Below, piece after piece: positions 22,514 to 32,211 of a stretch of DNA of 64,000 nt. The notes beneath the pieces are model-generated. The model ran no database searches, was not told the DNA's origin, and worked only from the letters and a program-made list of their open reading frames with translations. The position numbers and the translations under genes were made by a program. Position 1 is the first letter of the stretch, and each line of letters starts with the position of its first letter. Source of the stretch: Bromus sterilis (lineage: Eukaryota > Streptophyta > Magnoliopsida > Poales > Poaceae); contig OX465601.1 in NCBI GenBank assembly GCA_950022295.1, positions 110,999,501-111,063,500 on the forward strand, read 5' to 3'.

Positions 22514-23640
22514 CACAAGGATACACACAAGTTGAGGGCATCGACTTCGGTGAAACCTTTGCTCCTGTTGCTAGACTTGAGTCCATTCGCATCATTCTTG
22601 CATTTGCTAACCATCATAATATCAAGTTATATCAAATGGATGTGAAAAGTGCATTCCTCAATGGTAATATCGAGGAAGAAGTATATGTTGCTCAACCCCC
22701 AGGTTTTTAAGACTCGAAGAATCCTGATATGGTGTAAAAATTGAAGAAAGCTCTCTACGGACTAAAGGAAGCCCCTCGGCCATGGTATGACACACTAAGG
22801 GATTTCCTCATCAGCAAGGGCTTCAAATCTGGTTCCCTCGATCCAACTCTTTTCACCAAGCGTTATGATGATGCCTTATTCATATGTCAAATCTATGTTC
22901 ATGACATTATATTCGGATGCACTAACAGAAAATATAGCGAAGAGTTTGCATTCTTGATGAGTGAACAGTATCAGATGTCCATGATGGGCGAACTGAAGTT
23001 CTTCTTAGGGCTTAAAATTCGTCAACAACGCAACGACATCTTCATCTCTCACGAGAAGTACCTCAAGCAGTTCCTGAAGAAATTAGGGATGCAAGACTGC
23101 AAAGGTATCAAGACACCAATGCCTACAAATGGACAACTCGGTCCATATGAATATGACAAGGACTACGATCAAAAGGTATACCTCAGATTATGCTGGAGAT
23201 CGAGTGCATCGGAAGTCTACCTCAGAACATGTCATTTCCTCAGATGCTCTTTGGTGTGCTGGTCATCGAAGAAGCAGAACCGTGTCTCCCTCTCCACTGC
23301 TGAAGCTGAATACATCACCGCTGGTGCAAGTTGCTCTCAACTTCTTTGGATGAAGCAAACTCTCGAGGACTATGGCATAAACCTGAAGAAAGTACCACTA
23401 CTGTGTGAAAATGAGAGCGCCATCAAGATCTCTCAGAATCCAGTACAACACTCGAGGACAAAGCACATTGAGATTCGGTATCACTTTCTTCGGGATCATG
23501 TGTTGAAGGAAGACATCGTCATCAGCCACGTGAAGACTGAAGACCAACTTGCTGATATATTCACTAAGCCTTTGGATGAGAAGCGTTTTAGCACTCTGAG
23601 GTGTGAGCTAAATATCTTAGATTCCTCAAATGTCCAGTGA
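22514..23640 (+). pseudogene. pol: Copia reverse transcriptase and RNase H
   Basis: After the frameshift the RT reads AQGYTQVEGIDFGETFAPV, QMDVKSAFLNG and KKALYGLKEAPRPWYD. Two stops at 22708-22710 and 22735-22737 replace residues in GF-DSKNPDMV-KL. The catalytic YVDD box is YVHDIIFG, so a catalytic aspartate has become histidine. RNase H lacks about 85 residues after DQKVY, and the SDADYAG block is split between two frames. SSKKQNRVSLSTAEAEY and the end KHIEIRYHFLRDHV...DIFTKPL are intact. The enzyme would be inactive. Confidence 0.88.
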
Positions 23641-24256
23641 ATAGACACACATCCTAACGCTTAAACAATATTGAAGAATCCTGATGTACAACACATGATG
23701 CGTCGTACTCCTCAACTCATGAGGAACTACCTTGCTAAGTGTGAAGAAATTAACGTGGAATTGACTCAAGATCCATATGACAATTGTATGGCATCAAGTG
23801 TCTTCTTCCCTATAAGGTGGGTAGCGCCACCGCCCAAATTCCTCAGAAATTGTTGATCCTCAGTTTCCTCATTTGAGTCTTCATCCTGATGCTTACTATT
23901 TTGTCCTCAACAGCGTTCACCTATGGTTCTTGTTCTTCAGAATTTTCTTCTTCATCTAGGTGAACGTGATCGGACACGTCTCTTTGTGCTCACTTATCCA
24001 ATCTTTCTATCTCATGAATGCGTTCATTTGGGACTCTTGTATTCCTCAACCTGAGGCTTTTTTTGTCTTTATCCTCAACATTTTTACTGTCCTCAGTTTT
24101 CCAAAATTGAGGATTATCCGTTACGATTATCTTCTCTTAATCGTTGCGATTTTACCGCACGACATGTATATCCATTAATGCGATAACCACTGAGAACCCG
24201 AACCGCCAGGGGCAATCTCGTCCACAAAAGTCGCAACCCCTCAACTTTTACCCTTC

Positions 24257-24265
24257 TATAAATAG
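24257..24265 (+). promoter_or_regulatory. Internal TATA box ahead of the extra ORF
   Basis: TATAAATAG is followed after about 50 bases by a pyrimidine-rich stretch and an ATG at 24314. The spacing suits a transcription start near 24290. It is separate from the LTR promoter. Use is not shown. Confidence 0.5.
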
Positions 24266-24313
24266 CCACCCCCCGCGGTCATTTCCCCCACATCTCATCT
24301 CTCTCTCGCGCCG

Positions 24314-24617
24314 ATGTCATTGAGATCCTCAAGCTCTCGTGCTGTCGTCGCCGGAGTTCATCGTCGCCGGAGAAGATTAACTCGGGTTTCCTCGGCATTC
24401 GCCTCAGTTCCGGTACGCGTGTGTCTCAGTTACTTTTTCCCTAGTACTGTAGCTTCTTCAAGATTCTTCCCGTTTCTTCACGCCACTGCATTACTCAACA
24501 GTACTGAAAACTTTCTGAGACCTATGCCTATGCCTCATTACTTTTCTTTGCTCAGCCCATTCCTCATGAACGCATATAACTGTACCCCACTTTCCTCGCA
24601 CCTTAATTCTGCCACAG
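24314..24617 (+). other. Possible leader exon and intron of the extra ORF
   Basis: An arginine/serine-rich 33-codon frame from 24314 ends at a GT (24413) in the context CCG-GTACGC. About 200 bases later a pyrimidine-rich tract ends in GCCACAG (24611-24617), five bases before the ATG at 24622 of the main ORF. Joining the two does not keep the first frame, so the upstream ATG would be a short upstream ORF and the intron a 5'-leader intron. This is a motif-level suggestion only. Confidence 0.35.
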
Positions 24618-24621
24618 GTAC

Positions 24622-27600
24622 ATGTCTACTGAGGAATCGTATGGTTCTCATAGTCTCACTTCATTGGCAGATCAGCTCGAACGAACCATTCCGCAGTCTC
24701 CACCGCTGAAGAAAATGGCTCCTCGCCGCAAGCTCACTGATACTGCTAAATACTTGCCTCCTGAGCTCTATGAAAAACTGAAGACTCCCGAACGTGAAAA
24801 TGCTGGTGAACGAAAGTTAAGGGTTTAGAAAATCACACGGGAATGGGCCAAACGTTGGGCTGCTTACAAATGGATCAATCCTCAGCATGAGGAAATGTTT
24901 GCGTGCAATCCGCTCTTGAAGACTTTGGGCATGAAGGCTCGTCCTCCTCCTGAACCAGGTATCATTCCTGATCCTACAACCTTGAAGACTCCTGATGACT
25001 TTCCTGAAGCTTATCAGCAATACCTCAAGAGAATTGCTCATCGTGCAAAGATTCTGGCCCATGACTTGGCTACCTCAGTGCAATTTCCACCTCAGGATGA
25101 TGCTCCGCCTCAGCCACAACCTCAGCCTCGGCAGCCTCGCAGAAAAGCTCCTGGCATCAAACCCTCAAAGAAATCCTTAGCACATCCGAATGCTCTGGGT
25201 TCCTCATGCCAACGAACAGATGGTGCTGCTCCTGCTTCAAGAATTCGCACTGATGAGTCTGGCAGTGCACCTGAGGCGTCCACCACAATGCCTCAGCCTC
25301 AGCTGAAGACCAAAAAAGTTCTCCAACGCGGCACAAGGCCCTCAACGAAGAAAACAGCCATGCATGGTGCCATTCATCAGACTAACTTCAGCTCTGATGA
25401 TGAAGATGAGTTTGAAGATTTGGCCGGTTTTGTGGCCACTAAGGAACAAAAGATTGAGTATGCGCGTGCTGCAGCCAGACGCAAAGCTGAGGCCACGGGT
25501 TCTGAAATCCCACTCCTCCTTGATCCCAAGAATATCTTGGAGTACATTGAAATATGGTCAGTCAAGCCTGATACTCCTCTTGATGATTTAGATTTACCCA
25601 AGGACATCAAATTCTACATTCAACAATTCCTCATAAATGAGTTACATCACTGAGATCTTCAGAAACAGTTGAAGACTCAACTGAAGAAAGTCCACAATGA
25701 CTTCAAAAATAAACCTGTCACGGATGTCACTCCTCAGGAGTTCATTGAGTATCAGTGTGAAGTCCAACGCCTCACCACTGATTATAATGCCAAATGTGCC
25801 TACATTGGCAAGTCAAAGGAACGCATGTCCAGGCAAATGGATAGACTGATGAAGCTTCCTCAACCATCATCCTCAGTACCTCCTGCTGCCCCAGCTCAGT
25901 CTGATGTCGTGCCTGAGGACTCCTCCCAATGCCACAAGCGCATGTATGAAGCCCCACCTTCCACTCCACCTACGGCCAAGAGGCCCACACTGGAACCCAC
26001 GGTTGAGGATCCCATTGATGCTACGCCGCTCTCATCTGCTCCTCCGGCATCAAGGGTAGCTGATACCACAGTTCCATCCACTGCTGCCTCAACTCCACCT
26101 GCCAATACTCAGCGCAACATTATAGTCTTCATCCCACCATCCAAGGAACTTGCCTCAGCTGCTGCTACACCAATCGTTCCAACGCCTCAGTTCCCACCTC
26201 CACCAATCATCACTGAACTTGAGGACATGGATGTTGATATTGAGGATACAGGAACTCCTCGTATCATGGATGAGGAATACGAGATGGAGAACTCCCCCAC
26301 TCATACCATATTTTTGCTCGAGCCTCATTCCCCCACTGCCACTGAGGTGCTTCCTGATACCTCTCAGCACTCTGAAGATTCCGTTGGCGCAGCATCCTCT
26401 GCCTTTGACGCTGATGAACCGGAAGCCACCAGTGCTCCTAATGCTGCTGCTAATGAAACTGATCATGCAACCACTCCCACTGCTGAGCCTGACACTGCTC
26501 CCCCATTGTTGAGACTGAAGCAGAGCACAACACAAATGCTGAAACTGAAACTGCAAAGGATTGCTCTGCCGAACGACAAGTTACATCTCCTTCAGCCCCT
26601 GCTACCTCCCCGAAACCTGGCCCTGATACTACAGATGAAGCCACTGCTCCTCAACAACCAACTTCCTCTGCTTCAGCTTCACCAAATCCTCAGGAGAAAG
26701 CCTCAGCTCTTTCTCTCTGCCCACATCAAAAGAAGCCGTTCTACCGCAACCTTGAGGCTGATGCTCGTCCCAGCTTCAATGTTGATGCTTTCTTCAACGC
26801 AATGAGCTTCTTTCAGGATGGGATTCAGAATCCATACCATTCTGCTCCGCCAAGCAAGTTACTGAGGTTCTGGACTGCCACATATAAAAACTATTATGCC
26901 TCAGTTCTTTACATGGCTCACAAGGTCTTTCCGCACAAGCACATTCCTCATCCCGATATGGAGGCCATACCTTGCTTCAACAACGTGCTGCAGGACTTTT
27001 TCCGTGACAAATTGCTTCAGTTCTGCTCGGAGTGCATTCATTGGAATGAAGAACTTGTGCTTCAGTTTTATGCCACGCTATATGTTTCAGGGGATCCCAA
27101 AGACATCAACACTTGGGTGCTCGAATGGATGACTGAGTGTCAGCACTACACTGCCTTAGTGCCTGAGATTGTTGAAATTCTTCAGCTGCCTCCCTCTGAC
27201 GCTTTAGTTCCTAGAACGTACGGTGCTCCACTCCTAAGGGATGATCTGATGAATATGCTGATGAAGCCTCAAGCCCCTGAAGCCCCGCCCCGGACCAAGT
27301 TCCTCGTCTCTGAGCTTCAGTATCTTCCCAGCACAATGTATAGAATACTAGCCAAGTCTTTCTTCCCCATAAAAGGGTACAAATTAACTGCTGAAGAAGT
27401 TGTGGGCATCATGAATAACATTCTCTACAGCCTCTGCATGTCTGCGCCCATCAATGTCTCATACTTCTTCTTCAGGACTTTAGTGGATGCTGCTCAGAAT
27501 CCTCATATTCTGAAGCCATATGCTCCATGGATCATGAAGCTCATCTGCGCCAAGACTGGCATCAACTTCAAGCCTAATTAGGCTAATCATCGCACGTATC

Positions 27601-28082
27601 TGCCTCCCATTGAAGTGCTTCAGCATACGATTGTGTCAAATGCCAAGGGCAAAGAACTCTTCTATAAGGAGGTTCTACCTTAGGACTCTCTTGGCGGCAA
27701 CATTCGTCAGCCTCAGTCTCGCACCACTCATGAGGAACGGACACATGCCTCAACTGAGGAAACTACTCAAGCTCGCATCATGACTAACCTCGAGCTCCTC
27801 CTCAGTCTGCATCAGAAAGTGGACCGCAATCATGACTGGAAAAAACGTCAGATTGGCGACATCCTCAGCTACATGGCGCAGATGCATACCACCCAGAAGA
27901 AGGTTCATCAGTATGCTCATCATACATATCAGCGACTTGATGCTCTTTTGACTGAAGTCATTATGCCTGAAGATCTCGCCAAACTTGTACTCAAACAACC
28001 TCAGATTCGTGAGATTAGTCCTCCTCGTCAGTTCACCAAAAGCAAGACACCACCTCTGGCGATGGACTCCTACTCTTCATAA
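24622..28082 (+). pseudogene. Extra (env-position) ORF of the copia element
   Basis: One decayed frame begins at 24622 (MSTEESYGSHSLTSLADQLE) and runs to the stop at 28082. Stops lie at 24826-24828, 25651-25653, 27579-27581 and about 27681, with a shift of frame at the C-run near 26500. The order is a basic N-terminus, a proline/glutamine-rich low-complexity part (about 25080-25180), a coiled-coil-like helix (25670-25850), a long Pro/Ser/Thr/Asp/Glu-rich linker (25860-26780) and a folded-looking domain with many aromatic residues (26802-27581). A second helical region ends near 28000. Extra ORFs here are known in SIRE-type elements, but the biochemical role is not settled. I see no clear signal peptide or transmembrane helix, so 'envelope' is not supported. 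Confidence 0.7.
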
Positions 28083-28673
28083 CATGAGCTCATGCCTGAA
28101 GAAGTTGAAGACACTGCGGCTTCTCCTCATACTGCAACAGCTTGCCTTCGGCCTGATTCACCTCAGCCCTGAGGCAATCCTTTTGGGTCGTTAGTCGTAG
28201 TCTCTCCTTTTTGTTCATTTAATGACAAAGGGGGAGAAATATGTTAGTATTCAAGCGGGTGTTCATGGGGGTTCCTCAGTTACAACTCTCGTTCTTCAGA
28301 CCATTTTTTTTGTAATGAGTTGTACACTGATATTCTGTGTGGTTGTCTGATACTTTTAAGCTACCTCATGATATTCCTCAAGTTTATCTATTACTCATGA
28401 TATTCCTCAGCAACCACTGTACTCAGTGCGATTTTGATTTCTCAATTATTGCATATGATGCACTGTTTCAAATAATCCGGGATATAGGGGGAGCTCCTCA
28501 TGTTTTCAAAATATTTTACTAAGTCTTTAAAACATGCATATCCTTAGGGGGAGCATGTCTATATCCGGAAACAATGAACTGTTTTCTTCAAGTTTTTAAT
28601 TCCTCAAAATTACTTACTTAATCCCATTGAAGCTTTAACTCGTTTGTCATCAAATCACCAAAAAGGGGGAGAT
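28083..28673 (+). other. 3' untranslated region of the copia element and polypurine tract
   Basis: About 590 bases with no conserved frame contain several GGGGGAG purine runs near 28229, 28488 and 28546. The polypurine tract AAAAAGGGGGA lies directly before the 3' LTR. The repeated GGGGGAG runs could act as additional plus-strand primers. Confidence 0.6.
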
Positions 28674-30101
28674 TGTAAGTGCATCTAGTGTCCTCTTTGA
28701 GGTTTTGGAATATTTGATGACAAAACGGTTAAGGGACTGATGTGTTTGTGAGTATACACAGGAGAACAGTCCCTGAAGATGAGGTTAACCACCATTGTCG
28801 ACCCCCAAAAATGTTGAGGAACATTGAAGAAATCAGCGCGTTTCCTGAAGACTGGCGAGGCGCGAAATCCTGAGGAAACAGGATCCCGAGGCATTCTGCT
28901 GAAGCTGAAGAAGCAACTGAAGAAGAAGCGCATGATCCTGAGGCAATTCGCGCTGAAGCCAAAGTTGAAGCGTAGTCTTCGTTAAGACTTTTTATATCTG
29001 TTGAGTCGTAGGAAAACGCCGCACTGTTGGAGGGGTTGAGGAAAATAAGTTATGTATTTTTGAGGAAGTGCTCAAATAGAAATCCTGATGAAAACCCAGA
29101 GAAATCTCCTGCAGTAGAAGTTCAGTTCCTCAGGTGTTTGAGACAATGTTCTTCAGGATACTGAGGAATTGTTCTTCGGTTGAGGAGTCAAGAAACTGCC
29201 AGTGCAGTTCGCCTGAAGAAAGAGAGAAAGAGTTCTGACCGTGCCACGTGTCACGTGGAGAGTGCTGGTACCTGTCCAGCCAACGGTCTGAAGGGTGTGC
29301 ATGAAAGTAATTTCATGCATGGGTATTTATGTCCTTTCACCTGGGGTTGCTCCCTGGCTATAAATAGTCGCCCCCAGCCCCATTTGTGGGTTGGCTACTC
29401 CGAGAGAAAACTGACACTTGTCATTTGAGAGCAACCCACCTTTGAGAAAACTGAAGAACCTAAGTGAGGAAAACCACCAGACTGAGTAGTTGAGCATTTC
29501 TAAGGAAGTCGGTTCGAGTGATCCTAAGCTTTTTACGCTTGAAGACTGTAATCTTCCAGCCGGTGTAGAGGTCATCGTTCTGAGGAAGTCAAGATGCAAT
29601 TGTGACTTCCCTGAGTGAATGGAGTCTGTGAAGGTATCGGGAGTCTACCTTGAAGACTCACCTGAGTAATTGGACGGAGTGTGAGGACTTTAGTTCAAGG
29701 AGAATAAGGTGAAGACTATGTCTTCTGAGTTCAATCTCAGCCTCTCCACCCAGATGTAGAGTTGTCACAGCAACTCGAACTGCTTCATCATATCTGTGTC
29801 TTCAGTGCCCTGGTGCTATTTTTTTAACCTCAGCTCATATGATTATGCACTGATGACCCATCCTGGTGCCTTTCTTTCTGAGTTTACTCTGTTATGATTC
29901 CTCGTCTTTTGCATCGTTCATACTTTAGCTCTGCAATATGTTGCTTTATATTCTTGCCTACGTTTCAGTAACGTTTCTGGGCCTCATCGTGTTTTAGTTT
30001 CTTCAATTTCGTATTGCCTCAGTCCTGAGGAATTCAAAATTCCTCAAGAAAATTGAAAATCTCCCATTCACCCCCCCTCTGGTTGATATACTGCGCTTTC
30101 A
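28674..30101 (+). repeat. Copia 3' LTR
   Basis: This 1428-bp copy of 19642-21067 has its TATA box at 29358-29367 and ends CGCTTTCA beside the GCTTG target duplication. Scattered substitutions against the 5' LTR point to some age. Confidence 0.92.
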
Positions 30102-30600
30102 GCTTGCTCTCTGGGAGACGGGTGCACCAAGCAAAACGAAGATCCACTTTTGGAGAATGGTGAAAAATGGGTTGGCTGTCGGTCAGGAGCTACACCATAG
30201 GAGGATCAAGGGTGGGGTATTCTGCACGGCCTGCAGAAGGGAGGAGAATGCTTACCACCAATTCTGGGGATGCAGCCATTCAGTCTTGTTCTGGGATGCT
30301 TTGTGTGCTCAAACGGAACTCCCTATTGCCAGGCCATCGGTTTCAGCATCCCATATCAAGGACCTGCGGAACTGGGCTCTGAATTGGTTGATGGAAGCAT
30401 CACAGGAGGAAAAGTCGGCCATGCTGCAAGGTGTTTATGGCTTGTGGTTAGCTCACAATGCAACTAGAGACGACTCCCGCATCGCTGCGCCACATGAAAT
30501 ATTAAAGATTGTATGTGAACTCCTGAAGGAATGGGAAGCTGTGCACAACCATCAGGCTCCAAGCAATACTGAGCGAACTGTCTAGAAATGGGATCCGCCA
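30102..30600 (+). pseudogene. LINE ORF2: zf-RVT zinc-binding region
   Basis: The LINE resumes with LWETGAPSKTKIHFWRMVKNGLA, then CTACRREENAYHQFWGCSHS: Cys-x2-Cys, then His and Cys-x-H, matching the zf-RVT family found in plant LINE ORF2 proteins. It probably binds template or RNA. A TAG at 30583-30585 interrupts the frame, which otherwise continues in register into RNase H. Confidence 0.85.
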
Positions 30601-31083
30601 GAAGAAGGATGGGTAAAGGCCAATGCCGATGGGGCTATTTCCAAGGCGTCTGGGCATGCGGGTGCTGGCGCTGTCCTGAGGGGCTCCCATGGAGATTTCC
30701 TGGCTGCAACATGCCATGCTTCGCCTAGCATTAGTGACCCGGAGATGGCAGAACTGTCTGCGTGTCTTCGAGCTATCCAACTGGCTAATGAGATTAATGT
30801 GCAAAAGCTTCATTTGGAGACAGACAGTAAGATGGTGGCATCTATGATCGTGGACAATGGGCGTAATCTATCAGTGAATGGTGCTTTGGTGGAGCGTATC
30901 AAGATGGAGATGAACTCCTTCACAGCGACGAGGATGACATGGGTTCGCCGCACGGCGAACACGGCCGCCCACAAGCTGGCGTGGGTGGGTGCTAGAGATG
31001 TTGTTTGTAAGGCTTGGCTAGGTGTGCCACCAGACTTTGTTTTAGATGTGATCTCTAAGGAGATCCCAGACTTTGTGTTTTAA
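30601..31083 (+). pseudogene. LINE ORF2: C-terminal RNase H domain
   Basis: An RVT_3-type RNase H is seen, with active-site positions in KANADGA, PEMAELSAC and LETDSKM, and the final NTAAHKLAW. It would remove RNA from RNA:DNA hybrids during target-primed reverse transcription, a domain some plant L1 LINEs carry at the end of ORF2. The frame runs to TAA at 31081-31083. AATAAA at about 31110-31115 may serve polyadenylation. The protein piece looks intact but is downstream of several stops. Confidence 0.88.
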
Positions 31084-31221
31084 TTAAGTGGCACGTATTA
31101 ACCCTCAAATAAAAAGCCTACCCGAGCACGCTGGTCTGCGCCCATGCGCAGAATCGCAGCGTGCAGCTCGCCTCCGCCGTTCCCTCCTTCAGTTGGATAA
31201 ATATAGGAGTGCCTCAGTTGA

Positions 31222-32040
31222 TTTTTTTTGAATCTTTTACGAGGTGAAACACTTGTATTACTCAATCACAACAATATTACAGTCAGAGATGGCTAACTCC
31301 AGAACACTCTAGAACAGGTGGCGGCTCAACACCAATCCAGGTTATAGTTCTACGGTAATGATACTCACCACAAGTGTGATGGGGGTGACAATTTCGAACG
31401 ATTTTGATGGCAATTTTAGTTAGACATAGATGGCAATTTTAGTTAGACATAGATGGCAATTATGAAGGAAAATTTGTCATGTCGAACCAAAAATTTCCAT
31501 CAATTTTCAAAAAATATCATCTACAATCTGAAGTTGCCATCTACCACTAACTAAAATTGTCACCTAAAACATTCAGAATTGCCACCCCCCACCCACACAT
31601 GTGGTGGATATCTGCGTCATAGTTCTATCCTCTATCCTAGTAAAGCTAGCAAGACTATCACTAACTCTATTTTAAGTACGGTTGATGTGGGTAATACAAG
31701 AATCATAGAACGACAAGTTCAACTTAATTTCTCTAACTAGAGAAGAATACGCAGACCTGTCTATGTCATGGCTCTGAATCATCTTGAACACCGAGTATGA
31801 ATTCACTTTTTCAATGATGGGAAGATCACTTCTTTGGAGAGCGGAAGACATGCCTTCCATGAGAGCATTTAACTTCACTTCAACATCATCCCGGCAGTTA
31901 TGAAGGAATCTGCAAGATGTGAAAATAATCTTGCCCTCCATGTCTCTCAAGACCATCCCTGCCTAGTTTAGACCATCAACTGGGATTAAAGGCATGAAAA
32001 TAATCTTGCGGAATTTTATTTTCTTTCATTTGGGCAGGAA
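31222..32040 (-). pseudogene. 3' end of a second LINE, RNase H domain, minus strand
   Basis: On the minus strand a 5'-truncated ORF ends with RVT_3 RNase H features: GMVLRDMEGKIIFTSCR, then EVKLNALMEGM and HINRT followed by NRVSDSLASF. A TAA replaces a glutamine codon just after HINRT, and a TAG lies upstream of AGMVLRD. The usual catalytic D after the second helix is N in EKVNSYS. The frame continues past a MITE (31352-31618) to TGA at 31283-31285, followed by a 3' untranslated region and an A-run seen as T at 31222-31229. Orientation is opposite to the large LINE. Confidence 0.75.
31352..31618. mobile_element. MITE inside the second LINE (267 bp)
   Basis: Imperfect terminal inverted repeats about 75 bp long are visible: GATACTCACCACAAG near the left end against GATATCCACCACATG from the right, then GGCAATTTTAGTTAG against GACAATTTTAGTTAG inside. 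The element is flanked by 8-bp copies of ATAGTTCT (31344-31351 and 31619-31626). Removing it restores the RNase H reading frame on the minus strand. An 8-9 bp duplication fits hAT- or Mutator-derived MITEs. Confidence 0.85.
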
Positions 32041-32047
32041 AATAACA

Positions 32048-32203
32048 CGAGTGAAATACATGGGTAGTCCTTAATTAAAAGCATAGTGTAGACCATTAAC
32101 TCAAAATATGCACACAGTAAGCCATAAACTGGTTTATTTGCACACATTAGGGAACAAACTATGCTTTTAATTCTAGTTTAAGGACTAACCATGCATTTTA
32201 CAC
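32048..32203. mobile_element. Short MITE (156 bp)
   Basis: Arms around GTAGTCCTTAATTAAAAGCAT and its inverted partner near 32160-32190 form a near-hairpin. Identical 8-bp AAATAACA copies lie at 32040-32047 and 32204-32211. No coding capacity. Confidence 0.75.
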
Positions 32204-32211
32204 AAATAACA

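Larger units (their letters stand above)
19642..30101 (+). mobile_element. SIRE-like Ty1/copia element with an extra 3' ORF
   Basis: It is flanked by GCTTG (19637-19641 and 30102-30106). Its LTRs are 19642-21067 and 28674-30101, it has a Met-tRNA-type PBS at 21070-21081, and its polypurine tract AAAAAGGGGGA is at 28660-28670. The order integrase, RT, RNase H marks Ty1/copia. A long extra frame between pol and the 3' LTR is typical of SIRE-type elements. Gag and protease are missing: 40 bases after the PBS the sequence is already in the pre-integrase region. Confidence 0.9.

Noticed and set aside
26155..26556. Minus-strand frame opposite the copia extra ORF
   Set aside because: Shadow of a Pro/Ser/Thr-rich coding strand, with no motif of its own.
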